Source of the DNA: Fidelibacterota bacterium | Lineage (GTDB): Bacteria; Marinisomatota; Marinisomatia; Marinisomatales; TCS55 | Reading direction: 5' to 3' | NCBI GenBank assembly: GCA_004124535.1 | Contig: SCKQ01000001.1 | Coordinates: 1-64,000 of the forward strand | DNA length: 64,000 nt | Shown: in pieces, positions 52,901 to 61,420 of the stretch | Layout of the letters: each line of letters begins with the position of its first letter | How positions within the stretch are numbered: the stretch's first letter is position 1 | Notes under the pieces: generated by a model | The model's input: the letters and a program-made list of their open reading frames with translations, nothing else | Told to the model about the DNA's origin: nothing | Databases searched by the model: none | Position numbers and translations under genes: made by a program

Positions 52901-53303
52901 CTGATATTAAAAGATTAATTTGAGCTGATACAATGGAGGAACCATCAAAATGTAATATTATGACAGTATCAGCATTGACAGCAATAGATGCATTGCTGGC
53001 AGCATTATAAAGAAGCACACGATACACATTATCGCTTAAGGAATTGTAATCAGCAGTAAAACCAGATGCAGCACCAACAGCATCTGCTCCTGACAAAGAT
53101 ATCATGCCCGGTGCAACTTCAACATCAAACTGAATACCAGCTACTCCATCGTTCGGATTTGTTAATATAACAGGTACTTCAATATCAGATGAATACCCGT
53201 CAACTGTTGCAGCGCCAATCGTGACTACTACACTTTGAGCCATTATTGGTGCAGAAACACACAATATTATTAGGTAGAAATTCGCAAGTCTCCTTGTAAT
53301 CAT
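49980..53303 (-). CDS. large secreted protein with cohesin-like repeats, choice-of-anchor J and T9SS sorting domains
   Basis: A 1107-residue protein with the signal peptide MITRRLANFYLIILCVSAPIMA; GGAGG precedes its ATG. Several cohesin-like modules are seen, at roughly 23-155, 160-300, 625-745, 750-880 and 885-1005, each with a VPVILTNPNDGVAGIQFDVE- or FLTDYPDYLDGI-type start and a DRTSxW/F core. A choice-of-anchor J (cleaved adhesin-like) domain lies at about 330-480 (FEDGAFPEGWTTTTNS, AIDDILVSF), followed by a fibronectin type III-like stretch at about 535-620. The last about 85 residues are a T9SS type A sorting domain (HPAFPNPFNPMTNIRYDLP, KLILLK end). It is likely a surface adhesin or polymer-binding protein; no catalytic domain is visible. 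Confidence 0.8.
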   Translation of the reverse strand: MITRRLANFYLIILCVSAPIMAQSVVVTIGAATVDGYSSDIEVPVILTNPNDGVAGIQFDVEVAPGMISLSGADAVGAASGFTADYNSLSDNVYRVLLYNAASNASIAVNADTVIILHFDGSSIVSAQINLLISGLIVSDSSGGSISSTGSDGSITIGQVVSLALTDTTGDVNETVSVTVDMDNGGIVGGVQFDLFDSPDYVTVSDITTTDRTSGFTVTTTDIDHGTRVLVYDDTGNNISAGTGPILNLDLTIHSDAYGGDVALFFNEVVVSDDIGGVYWIAGLDTGYVTVFPGYMEEPHNLEATSGLDGMVPLAWDAPYGPVGNDIEVDFEDGAFPEGWTTTTNSAVGWFITQDGSSAFWAIPSHTYYACSNDDAADDDGSVDYLITPSLNTNGATDFQLSFASYYDGAYSQTAHVEISTDGVNFTEVYSLPASAEWVTETVDLNEYAGENEFYIAFHSNDNGVWASGWAIDDILVSFSGGRIARNIHFDFNELGQWVITADKAEVVEQYPNGITYQQKVDWDNPLEPQHVDRDVPVTAYNIYRTIDGTNIDMIASVGPDVLTYMDEDVINGTTYYYYIKADYTPDGTESGPSNTADATPVEWIELALSDGEALSGTTDTLDIFVNNESDVSFFYFEIEDVPDLLISQEIISTDRTSSWTLDVAEVGGKMVVTGLGLGNDMTPGSDAVCRVVVLAASQDPLMLDLNITTAAVQDANGNDMIWTAEGATFDVTVETQFLVMPNAHGNPGDLITIPLLINNTQDVYGIQIFLTDYPDYLDGIAIVATNYHDFSNWIVEGNNIGNEYRILLFNTSLNNPLPAGTGHIADISMYIDAGAATGSTVQIFMEEVVVVDQNNIAMHAELYESEVYIGTPDAIYTLGDVDESAQTILIELENSSPVYVLEIDLADAPEGIEIIDVTPAGRFSGSVDGQTGETEDGIGYILAYDLANGIAAGSGEILEVSYNVNSNTGFSGDVITWISEVYSADAGLNSIPSSGIGFAILDANLSVDEEIEIPVKFALHPAFPNPFNPMTNIRYDLPQASYVDLRIFDLTGREVRTLARGFDHAGAKSVVWNAKDNNGRSVSAGVYIYRLETAGQVQSQKLILLK

Positions 53304-53464
53304 AAATCGCCTCCGGTTAAATATCAGCGGTAAGAGGTAAAGTTGTTAAGTATCATTTTGTAATATAAAATCATATGTACTACATTATTCTTTCTAAAAC
53401 AAGTTCGTGAAAGTAATCAATTCACAAGGATTTTCCAGCAAATATTTGAATAATTTGATGCAGG

Positions 53465-54628
53465 TCACAACGCCTGTTGTAAATCATTTTTTAGATCGCT
53501 GAAGTCCTCGATACCTATTGATAAACGGATGAGTCCCTCGGTAATACTCATAGTCAATTTTTTGTCTTCTGGAACATCTCCATGGGTCATATTAAATGGA
53601 TTTGAGATTAAACTTTCAACCCCTCCCAAACTTTCTGCTAATAAAAATATATTCAGTTTAGCTAAAAAGTTGTCTCTTGCTTGAATAGTACCAAGATCAA
53701 TGGAAATTATGCTCCCAAATATAGGTTTACCATCAGGCGTCAATTGTTGTTTAGCAGCTAAATCATGCTGTGAAAATGATGCCAATCCCGGATAGATCAC
53801 TCTATCTAAATTTTGTTCTTCCAACCACTGTGCCAGTTTCATTGCTGTATCACATTGTCGCTGGACTCTTAATGACAGTGTTTTAGTCGAACGTAATAGC
53901 AGCCAGCAATCGAAGGCACTGGGAATGGCACCACCTGATTTTTGAATAAAATGCAGATTTTCAGCCAATTCATCTTTATTGGTAATCAAAACACCACCCA
54001 GCAAATCACTGTGACCGCCAATAAATTTTGTTGAACTGTGCATAACAACATCAGCACCTAGTTCCAAGGGCCGCTGTCCATAAGGGCTCATAAAAGTATT
54101 ATCTACGCCAAGCTGAACATCTTTACTTTTGCATATTTCTGAAAGTGACTGAATATCTGTTATTTCCAACAGTGGGTTTGTGGGTGTTTCTATAAACACC
54201 ATTTTTGTATTGGGTTTGAACGTTTTCTTTACAGTATCTAATTTTTTAGTTTCGATAAAATCAACATAAAATCCATGGCGTTTAAACACTTTTTCTAACA
54301 CACGGTAAGTGCCGCCGTAAGTATTGCGGGAAACAATAAAATGGTCTCCTGCATCGAAAGTTTGAAATAAAGCAGTCGTTGCAGCCATCCCAGAAGAAAA
54401 TGCAATACCGTGGGCCCCACCCTCTAACGAAGCGATATTTTGTTCATGCATTCTTCGCGTTGGATTGTTTGCACGGGAATAATCATAGCCTTTATTTTTG
54501 GATACACTTTCCTGCTTATAGGTAGAAGTGGCGTAGATAGGTGGTATAACGGCGCCCGTTTCCTTATCGGCTTCATTCCCTACATGAACAGCTTTTGTAT
54601 TAAAACCTAATTTGTTTGTTTTGCTCAA
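53465..54628 (-). CDS. metB: trans-sulfuration PLP enzyme (cystathionine gamma-synthase/lyase family)
   Basis: A 387-residue Cys/Met-metabolism PLP-dependent enzyme. The PLP lysine is Lys201 in SSTKFIGGHSD and Asp176 (GVDNTF) contacts the pyridine nitrogen. Tyr and Arg of the phosphate clamp are in YDYSRANNPTRR near 48-59, and SSGMAA occurs near 78. The family includes cystathionine gamma-synthase, cystathionine gamma- and beta-lyase and methionine gamma-lyase; they are hard to separate by eye, so the symbol is provisional. It overlaps secA by four bases, with no obvious functional link. Confidence 0.82.
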   Translation of the reverse strand: MSKTNKLGFNTKAVHVGNEADKETGAVIPPIYATSTYKQESVSKNKGYDYSRANNPTRRMHEQNIASLEGGAHGIAFSSGMAATTALFQTFDAGDHFIVSRNTYGGTYRVLEKVFKRHGFYVDFIETKKLDTVKKTFKPNTKMVFIETPTNPLLEITDIQSLSEICKSKDVQLGVDNTFMSPYGQRPLELGADVVMHSSTKFIGGHSDLLGGVLITNKDELAENLHFIQKSGGAIPSAFDCWLLLRSTKTLSLRVQRQCDTAMKLAQWLEEQNLDRVIYPGLASFSQHDLAAKQQLTPDGKPIFGSIISIDLGTIQARDNFLAKLNIFLLAESLGGVESLISNPFNMTHGDVPEDKKLTMSITEGLIRLSIGIEDFSDLKNDLQQAL

Positions 54629-57600
54629 GCTGCTTTCGTATAGCCTTTATTAATGTAATTTTGCAGTTTTTTAAACTTTATTTCTATTTCTTCTCCACTG
54701 GGACTGATCATTTTTATTTTTTCATTGCGACCAATCTTTTTTTCAGCATGAATAGGTGCTTTTGTGGCTTGCTGTGGTCTATTTGACTGCTGTGTTTCCT
54801 GCGGCTGGGCAGTCATTCCCATGCCTGTTGTGTCTTGATGCTGGAGCTGTACATTTCTGGGCGAATATTGCTGCGCCTGGGGTTGTTGCTCCACACCTTG
54901 TAATTGTGTTCTGAATAAACGCTGCAAAGTTATTTTGTTTGTGGAGGACATCATTTCCCTGAACATCTGAAACCCTTCAGATTTGTATTCCAACAACGGG
55001 TTTTTCTGACCATAGGCGCGGAGGTTTATGCCTTCTCTTAACTGGTCCATAGCATAGAGATGATCTTTCCATTTTTCATCAGTCGAGCGCAGGATCACAA
55101 ACCGCTCAAAACTGCGCATAACATCTTCCGGGATGAGTGTTTCCCGGGCTTGATACATACCCGCTGCTTCATCCATTATGCGTTGATGGATATCATCAAC
55201 ACTCAATTCATTTCCATTTTCCGGTAGTAACTCATCCGTGTTCACATCTACCATAAGTACTGAGGAAAAAATATGCTTTAAATGCTCCCAATCCCAATCT
55301 CTCGGATTTTCGCTACCCTGTGTTTCAAATTCATCATCAATATAATCAGAAATCAAATTCAAGACCGTTTCACGCAGGTTTTTACCTTGCAACGCTTGAT
55401 TGCGCAGGTCATATACAACCTGTCGCTGCTGATTCATGACGTCATCATATTCAAGCAAATGTTTGCGGATACCGAAGTTGCGCTGTTCCACTTTCTTTTG
55501 CGCATTACTAATTGCCCGTGTAACCATTTTATGGGTAATTACTTCACCTTCTTCAACACCCATCTTATCCATAATTTTAGCCACGCGTTCAGAATTGAAT
55601 AAGCGCATCAAGTCATCCTCCAGAGATAGATAAAACTGTGATGAGCCTGGATCGCCTTGCCGCCCGGATCGGCCCCGTAACTGATCGTCAATCCTGCGTG
55701 ATTCATGACGTTCTGTCCCCAGAATATGCAGTCCGCCCAATTCTATCACACCCTTTCCCAGTTTGATATCTGTACCACGGCCGGCCATATTTGTCGCTAT
55801 GGTGACTGCTCCGGTCTGACCCGCCCTGGCAACAATTTCGGCTTCACTTTTGTGCTGCTTGGCATTTAAAACGTTATGGGGGATACCGCGGCGCTTAAGC
55901 ATTCTGGATAGTAATTCTGATGCTTCCACTGATATTGTGCCTACCAGCATCGGCTGTCCTTTGTGATGGGATTCAGCTATTTCATCGATGACAGCATTGT
56001 ATTTCTCACGTTTTGTTTTGTACACCAAATCCTCTCTATCATCGCGAATGACAGTTTCGTTTGTAGGTATAACCATCACATCCAGATTATAAATACTGCT
56101 CAATTCTTCTGCCTCTGTTTCAGCCGTACCTGTCATTCCGGACAGTTTATCATACATACGAAAATAATTTTGAATCGTGATCGTGGCTAGCGTTTGAGTT
56201 TCTCTTTTGATCTCAACATTTTCCTTGGCTTCAATGGCCTGGTGTAAACCGTCGCTGTAACGGCGCCCCGGAAGAATACGACCGGTAAATTCATCGACAA
56301 TGAGTACCTGCCCATCCTGGACAACATACTCAACATCTTTCTCATAAAGTGTTTGGGCTCGAAGTAGCTGACTGATAGTATGAATCTTTGAGCTCCGTTC
56401 TGCATGGAGCTGGTGAGCTTGTTCTTTTTCCTGCTGTTTTTGACCTGTGTCAATTGAATCATTTTCATCTATATCTTGAAGGATTTCGCCGAGATCTGGA
56501 ATGACGAACATATCCGGGTTATCAGGTGCTAACGCTTCCCGGCCCTTATCTGTAATATCAATGACATGTGTTTTTTCATCAACGCTGAAATAAAGGTCTT
56601 CGTCTACTTCATGCAATTTTTTATCGCGCATGTAATCAGACTCTATGGATTGAGTCAATGACTGCATACCTTTTTCCTGGAAAATCTTCAACAACCGTTT
56701 ATGCTTTGGCATACCATGGACTGCCTGCAGGAGTTTCAATCCGGCATCATCATCTTTACCTTCAGTCAGTAGTTTTTCTGCACTTATCACCAACTCAGTT
56801 ACAAGGGTTTGCTGTTTTTTAACCAGGTTTTGTACCAACGGTTTAAGGTCTCGGGATGTATTATCTATCGGCGCATCTACAGCTCCAGAAATGATTAAAG
56901 GTGTTCGGGCTTCATCAATGAGTACACTATCCACTTCATCAACAATCGCATAGACATGGTTACGCTGAACTTTATCAGCTGCCGATAAAGCCATATTATC
57001 ACGGAGATAGTCAAACCCAAACTCATTATTGGTTCCATAGGTAATATCGCAATTATAAGCTTCCTGACGGGCTTCATTATCCATGGAGTTCAAGATAAAA
57101 CCAACGGTTAAGCCAAGGCGCTTAAAGATCTCACCCATCCATTCAGCATCACGCTGGGCAAGGTAATCGTTCACTGTAATTAAATGAGTACCCTGATTCG
57201 CCAGCGCATTTAGATAAAGGGGCATTGTGGCAACCAATGTTTTTCCTTCACCCGTTTTCATTTCTGTCACTCTGCCTTTGTGCAAAGCGATCGCGCCAAT
57301 CAGCTGCACATCGTATGGAATCATTTCCCACGTGATTTCCTGGCCAACAACACGCAAGGATTGGCCCATGAGACGTCTGCATGTTTCCTTGACCATGGCA
57401 AACGCTTCCGGGAGCAATTCATCAAGTTTTGCTTGTGTGACTTCATGAACAACTTTGCTGAATTCCTCTTTTGCCAAGCCCTTTGTTTCCACTTTCTCTT
57501 TGGCAGCATCTCGAGCCGAAATGGTTTCATTTCTCATCGCTATAGTGCGGGCTACAAGATCATCATTTGATTTGCCACTGAGTGTTTCATAAATAGCATT

Positions 57601-57678
57601 TATTTCATATACCATGGGCTGCAAATTCTTTGTATCACGTTCGGATTTTGTTCCTAAAATCTTTTTTAATATATTCAT
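54625..57678 (-). CDS. secA: preprotein translocase ATPase SecA with non-zinc C-terminal tail
   Basis: A 1017-residue motor of the Sec pathway. Walker A KTGEGKT is at 141-147 and the DEVD of motif II at 247-250. VEIKRETQTLATITIQNYFR and GMTGTA mark the helicase region, NMAGRGTDIKLG and QLRGRSGRQGDPG the second motor domain. An insert of about 110 residues in the preprotein cross-linking region (about 285-395), typical of FCB-group SecA, makes it longer than the E. coli form. The C-terminus ends GRNEKIKMISPSGEEIEIKF instead of the cysteine-rich zinc tail that binds SecB in proteobacteria; the GRN stem of the motif is kept. It follows nusB by five bases. Confidence 0.96.
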   Translation of the reverse strand: MNILKKILGTKSERDTKNLQPMVYEINAIYETLSGKSNDDLVARTIAMRNETISARDAAKEKVETKGLAKEEFSKVVHEVTQAKLDELLPEAFAMVKETCRRLMGQSLRVVGQEITWEMIPYDVQLIGAIALHKGRVTEMKTGEGKTLVATMPLYLNALANQGTHLITVNDYLAQRDAEWMGEIFKRLGLTVGFILNSMDNEARQEAYNCDITYGTNNEFGFDYLRDNMALSAADKVQRNHVYAIVDEVDSVLIDEARTPLIISGAVDAPIDNTSRDLKPLVQNLVKKQQTLVTELVISAEKLLTEGKDDDAGLKLLQAVHGMPKHKRLLKIFQEKGMQSLTQSIESDYMRDKKLHEVDEDLYFSVDEKTHVIDITDKGREALAPDNPDMFVIPDLGEILQDIDENDSIDTGQKQQEKEQAHQLHAERSSKIHTISQLLRAQTLYEKDVEYVVQDGQVLIVDEFTGRILPGRRYSDGLHQAIEAKENVEIKRETQTLATITIQNYFRMYDKLSGMTGTAETEAEELSSIYNLDVMVIPTNETVIRDDREDLVYKTKREKYNAVIDEIAESHHKGQPMLVGTISVEASELLSRMLKRRGIPHNVLNAKQHKSEAEIVARAGQTGAVTIATNMAGRGTDIKLGKGVIELGGLHILGTERHESRRIDDQLRGRSGRQGDPGSSQFYLSLEDDLMRLFNSERVAKIMDKMGVEEGEVITHKMVTRAISNAQKKVEQRNFGIRKHLLEYDDVMNQQRQVVYDLRNQALQGKNLRETVLNLISDYIDDEFETQGSENPRDWDWEHLKHIFSSVLMVDVNTDELLPENGNELSVDDIHQRIMDEAAGMYQARETLIPEDVMRSFERFVILRSTDEKWKDHLYAMDQLREGINLRAYGQKNPLLEYKSEGFQMFREMMSSTNKITLQRLFRTQLQGVEQQPQAQQYSPRNVQLQHQDTTGMGMTAQPQETQQSNRPQQATKAPIHAEKKIGRNEKIKMISPSGEEIEIKFKKLQNYINKGYTKAA

Positions 57679-57683
57679 CTTGA

Positions 57684-58118
57684 TTAACTGGCTTTTGCCT
57701 GTTTTGGCTTATATAATATTGATTGTTTATACACTGCATCCAGAATACCATTGACAAAACTTGAACTTTCGGCAGTGCTGTATTCTTTAGCGATTTCGAT
57801 TGCTTCACTTATCACAACTTTTGGCGGTACATCATTGATAAACAGCATTTCTGTAATCGCCATGCGCATAATCAGTTTATCCAATAATGCGATACGGCTG
57901 AATTCCCAATTTTTTAGGTGTTCATCGATCAACTTATCACATCCCTCAACCTGGGAGATGGTTTCCATAAAAAGTGAGCGAATAAAATCTTTATTGCCGT
58001 TACTATATTTTTCCCGCTTATAAACATCTTTGAGAATTTTCTTCGGTTCTTCATTGATTTGAGCTGCAGAGTATAATGCACAGAGCACGCCAATTCTAGC
58101 TTTGCGTCTGGGGTGCAT
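57684..58118 (-). CDS. nusB: transcription antitermination factor NusB
   Basis: A 144-residue all-helical protein. RRKARIGVLCALYSAAQ at the start matches the NusB RNA-binding R-rich helix, and DKLIMRMAITEMLFINDVPPKVVISEAIEIAKEYS near 88-122 is the most conserved part (shown in pieces: DKLIMRMAITEML, PPKVVISEAIEIAKEY). SSFVNGILDAV follows. NusB with NusE binds boxA RNA in rRNA antitermination. It sits between leucine dehydrogenase (two bases) and secA (five bases). Confidence 0.93.
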   Translation of the reverse strand: MHPRRKARIGVLCALYSAAQINEEPKKILKDVYKREKYSNGNKDFIRSLFMETISQVEGCDKLIDEHLKNWEFSRIALLDKLIMRMAITEMLFINDVPPKVVISEAIEIAKEYSTAESSSFVNGILDAVYKQSILYKPKQAKAS

Positions 58119-58120
58119 TT

Positions 58121-59224
58121 TTAATTATCCCGCTTGTTCATCGGGTTTTGCTTTGGCAGAAATACATTGCGCAATTTGCTGATTTCTTCCATGCGTTGGA
58201 TGGCCACTTTTTCAGCAGCTTTGTTTGTTGGAATATTTTCCTTATCAGAGGTGTTATATATGGTCATCAAGGTGTCGTAAATACCTTCGGCTTGATTAAA
58301 GGCTCTTTCTCTGTTATAGCCATCAATTTCATTAGCGACGTTGATTAATCCACCCGCATTGATAGCATAATCCGGTGCATATAAAATACCCATATCTTTC
58401 AGTGCTTGCCCGTGTTTAGCTTCCTCTGCTAATTGATTATTGGCTGCTCCGGCAACTATAGACACTTTCAATTTGGGCAAGGTATCATCATTGATAGTCG
58501 CTCCCAAGGCACAAGGTGCATAGATGTCTACATCAAGATCATAAATTTCATCCAGATCTATAATAGATGCATTGCAATCATCAGCGACTTTTTTCAAGCT
58601 CTGTTGATCAATATCCGTCGCATAAATCTCCACTTCTTCTTCAGCAAGGTATTTACATAAATGATATCCAACATTGCCAACACCTTGTACAGAAACTTTT
58701 AATCCACTCAAACTATCTTTACCCATCTGTTTTTTCACAGTGGCTTTCATGCCAATATACGTACCGAATGCCGTGACCGGTGAAGGATCGCCGCTGCCAC
58801 CCAATGCCCGGGAAATACCGGTCACATATTGTGTTTCCATGCGCACCCATTCCATATCATGTACAGTTGTTCCGACATCTTCAGCGGTGATATATCTGCC
58901 ACCCAGGCCTTGTACAAATCGTCCAAATGAACGAAACAAGACTTCAGACTTATCTTTCTTGGAATCACCGAATATGACTGCTTTACCACCCCCAAGGTTG
59001 AGCTGGGCAATGGCAGCTTTATAGCTCATACCTCGTGATAAACGTAATACATCTTTTAAAGCATCATCTTCCGATTTATAATTCCACATTCTACATCCGC
59101 CCAAAGCAGGTCCGATTGTTGTATTATGTATAGCAATAATAGATTTCAAGCCAGTATCAGGATCATTGCAGAAAACTACCTGTTCATGATCTTTAAAATT
59201 CATTTCCTCAAACACCGTTTGCAT
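58121..59224 (-). CDS. ldh: leucine dehydrogenase (Glu/Leu/Phe/Val dehydrogenase family)
   Basis: A 367-residue NAD-dependent amino acid dehydrogenase. The catalytic lysines are Lys69 (GMSYKAAIA) and Lys81 (LNLGGGKAVIFGD). The NAD-binding GVGNVG is at 181-186 and ends with Asp in YATDID, favouring NAD. GPALGGCRMW near 38-47 is typical of leucine dehydrogenases rather than glutamate dehydrogenases. It deaminates leucine, valine and isoleucine reversibly to 2-oxo acids. It follows the branched-chain aminotransferase gene by seven bases; both act on the same substrates. Confidence 0.88.
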   Translation of the reverse strand: MQTVFEEMNFKDHEQVVFCNDPDTGLKSIIAIHNTTIGPALGGCRMWNYKSEDDALKDVLRLSRGMSYKAAIAQLNLGGGKAVIFGDSKKDKSEVLFRSFGRFVQGLGGRYITAEDVGTTVHDMEWVRMETQYVTGISRALGGSGDPSPVTAFGTYIGMKATVKKQMGKDSLSGLKVSVQGVGNVGYHLCKYLAEEEVEIYATDIDQQSLKKVADDCNASIIDLDEIYDLDVDIYAPCALGATINDDTLPKLKVSIVAGAANNQLAEEAKHGQALKDMGILYAPDYAINAGGLINVANEIDGYNRERAFNQAEGIYDTLMTIYNTSDKENIPTNKAAEKVAIQRMEEISKLRNVFLPKQNPMNKRDN

Positions 59225-59231
59225 TTAATAC

Positions 59232-60281
59232 CTATCCTGATTTGTGTTCATTAACTGGGTGTAGCCAGCCAAATGTGTCTTCACATTCTTCTCGCTGAAT
59301 ACCTAATAACATTTTTCTGATTTTTCCAGTGACATGACCTGTAACACCATTATTGAAACTATGTTCTTGTCCTTGATGAGTGATTTTTCCCACTGGGTTT
59401 ACAACCACTGCTGTTCCTGTACAAAACACTTCATCTGCTGCTAATACTACATCCAAAGAAACATCTGTTTCCTGCACATCAAAACCCAGTTTTTCTCTGG
59501 CTAATTTGATAACGGAATCTCGGGTTATACCAGGCAGTATGGAACCACACAGCTTTGGGGTTTTTAATGTATTTCCTTTAAAAACAAATAGATTAGCAGA
59601 ACCAAGTTCTTCTATAAGTCGTTCATCACTAGCATTTAAATAAATGACTTCATCAAAACCTTCTTTTTTTGCTTCTGAAAGCGGAAACAATGATGCAGAA
59701 TAATTACCGATGGCCTTAGCATTACCGATTCCTTTAGGTGCGGCACGATGATATTCATCGGAGACTTTTAAATGTAACGGTTTTACCCCATCTTTGAAAT
59801 AAGGGCCTACAGGAGACACAAAAATCATAAAAGTATATTCTTCAGCTGGTCGAACACCCAGCGCTGGTGATGTACCCCAAACAATCGGGCGTATATACAG
59901 GCTACCTTTCCTATAAGGTGGAATATATTCAATATTATCCTGAATTGTCCTTTCAATAGCATGAAGAAAAAACTCTGTATTCATTTCCGGGATACAAAGC
60001 CGTTTGGTTGACATGGCCATCCGCTGCGCATTCATTTCCGGCCTGAACATGATGATGCGATCTTTTACGGTTCGAAATGCTTTTGTTCCTTCAAATACAC
60101 CTTGTCCATAATTCAACACTCCGGCAGCTGGTGATAATTGTATTGTGCCATAAGGTACAAGTTCGCCCCCGCTCCAGCTCTCACCCGTTTTACATGTTGC
60201 TTTAAACATGCTTTTGGTTTCAAGGGCATCAAATCCCAGACTGTCCCAATCAATTTTCTTTGGATCTAAAGCTATCATCAA
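59232..60281 (-). CDS. ilvE: branched-chain amino acid aminotransferase
   Basis: A 349-residue class IV PLP aminotransferase of the longer eukaryotic-like group. YGQGVFEGTKAFR lies at about 58-70, PLP lysine Lys199 in GNAKAIGNYSAS, and IEELGSANLFVF and PGITRDSVIKLA further on. It moves the amino group between branched-chain amino acids and glutamate. The start overlaps the acyl-CoA dehydrogenase stop by four bases, tying it to the downstream degradation pathway. Biosynthetic use is also possible. Confidence 0.9.
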   Translation of the reverse strand: MMIALDPKKIDWDSLGFDALETKSMFKATCKTGESWSGGELVPYGTIQLSPAAGVLNYGQGVFEGTKAFRTVKDRIIMFRPEMNAQRMAMSTKRLCIPEMNTEFFLHAIERTIQDNIEYIPPYRKGSLYIRPIVWGTSPALGVRPAEEYTFMIFVSPVGPYFKDGVKPLHLKVSDEYHRAAPKGIGNAKAIGNYSASLFPLSEAKKEGFDEVIYLNASDERLIEELGSANLFVFKGNTLKTPKLCGSILPGITRDSVIKLAREKLGFDVQETDVSLDVVLAADEVFCTGTAVVVNPVGKITHQGQEHSFNNGVTGHVTGKIRKMLLGIQREECEDTFGWLHPVNEHKSG

Positions 60282-61420
60282 TTCCCCAATACTGATTTGG
60301 CAATAACCAATTGCTGGATTTCGGATGTACCTTCATAGATCTGGGTAATTTTGGCATCACGCATTAAGCGTTCTACGCCATATTCCTGCATATATCCATA
60401 GCCGCCAAATATCTGTACACAATCTGTCGCTGCATCCATGGCCGTTTGTGAAGCAAACACTTTCGCCATGGCCGCTTCCCTTCTGAATGGTTTGCCTTCA
60501 TCTTTCAATTTTGCTGCACGATGGATCAACATTCTGGATGCATCCACATTGGTTGCCATCGTAGCAATTTTATCCTGGATTGCTCCAAAGGAACCAATGG
60601 TTTTCCCAAACTGCTTCCGTTCTTTTGCATATTCCACTGAACGTTCTAAAGCTGCTCTGGCAATACCCAGGGCTTGGCTGGCAATCCCAATGCGGCCCCC
60701 ATCCAGAGTACTCAAAGCTATTTTGAATCCCTTGCCTTCTGCACCGATTAAATTTTCAACCGGAACCCTGCAATTCTCAAAATAAAGTTCACATGTGTCA
60801 GAGCCGCGGACACCCAGTTTATCTTCTTTTTTCCCATGGGAAAAACCGGGCGTACCTTTTTCAACTATCAATGTGGAAATTCCTTTGTAACCTATGCCCT
60901 TCTCGGTCATTAAAAAAATAACGACAACATTTGAACTGATACCATTACTCACCCAGTTTTTCGTACCATTAATTATATAGTGATCACCATCTTTTTGAGC
61001 GAAGGCGAGCATATTGCTGGCATCTGAACCCGATTGCGGCTCACTCAATGAAAAAGCGCCCAACCATTCACCGGACGCCAATTTTTTTAAATATTTCTCG
61101 CGCTGGTCATTGTTGGCATATTTATACAATAAATGGCACACTAGGCAATTATTTACCGACATGATGACACCCATAGATGCATCCACGCTGCAAATTTCTT
61201 CCATGGCAATACAATAGCTGATGGTATCCAGACCCGCTCCGCTCCACTTTTCGGGAATCATCATACCCATAAAGCCCAATTCGCCAAACATTTTTAATTG
61301 TTCTTTGGGAAATTCAGCTTTTTCATCCCGTTCTATCACACCCGGAGCCAAATGCTCCTTGGCGAATTCACGGGCAGTTTTTTGTATTAGCTGTTGTTCT
61401 TCTGTGTACGAAAAATCCAT
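60278..61420 (-). CDS. acyl-CoA dehydrogenase (short/branched-chain type)
   Basis: A 380-residue flavoenzyme. FSLSEPQSGSDASNM near 122-136 forms the FAD and substrate site, and WVSNGISSNVVVIF follows. TLDGGRIGIASQALGIARAAL near 239-258 and the C-terminal IYEGTSEIQ with catalytic Glu363 are typical of short-chain or branched-chain acyl-CoA dehydrogenases. It oxidises acyl-CoA to enoyl-CoA and passes electrons to an electron-transfer flavoprotein (not in the window). It starts at the thiolase stop. With the aminotransferase and dehydrogenase next door, isobutyryl-, isovaleryl- or butyryl-CoA are likely substrates (inference). Confidence 0.9.
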   Translation of the reverse strand: MDFSYTEEQQLIQKTAREFAKEHLAPGVIERDEKAEFPKEQLKMFGELGFMGMMIPEKWSGAGLDTISYCIAMEEICSVDASMGVIMSVNNCLVCHLLYKYANNDQREKYLKKLASGEWLGAFSLSEPQSGSDASNMLAFAQKDGDHYIINGTKNWVSNGISSNVVVIFLMTEKGIGYKGISTLIVEKGTPGFSHGKKEDKLGVRGSDTCELYFENCRVPVENLIGAEGKGFKIALSTLDGGRIGIASQALGIARAALERSVEYAKERKQFGKTIGSFGAIQDKIATMATNVDASRMLIHRAAKLKDEGKPFRREAAMAKVFASQTAMDAATDCVQIFGGYGYMQEYGVERLMRDAKITQIYEGTSEIQQLVIAKSVLGN

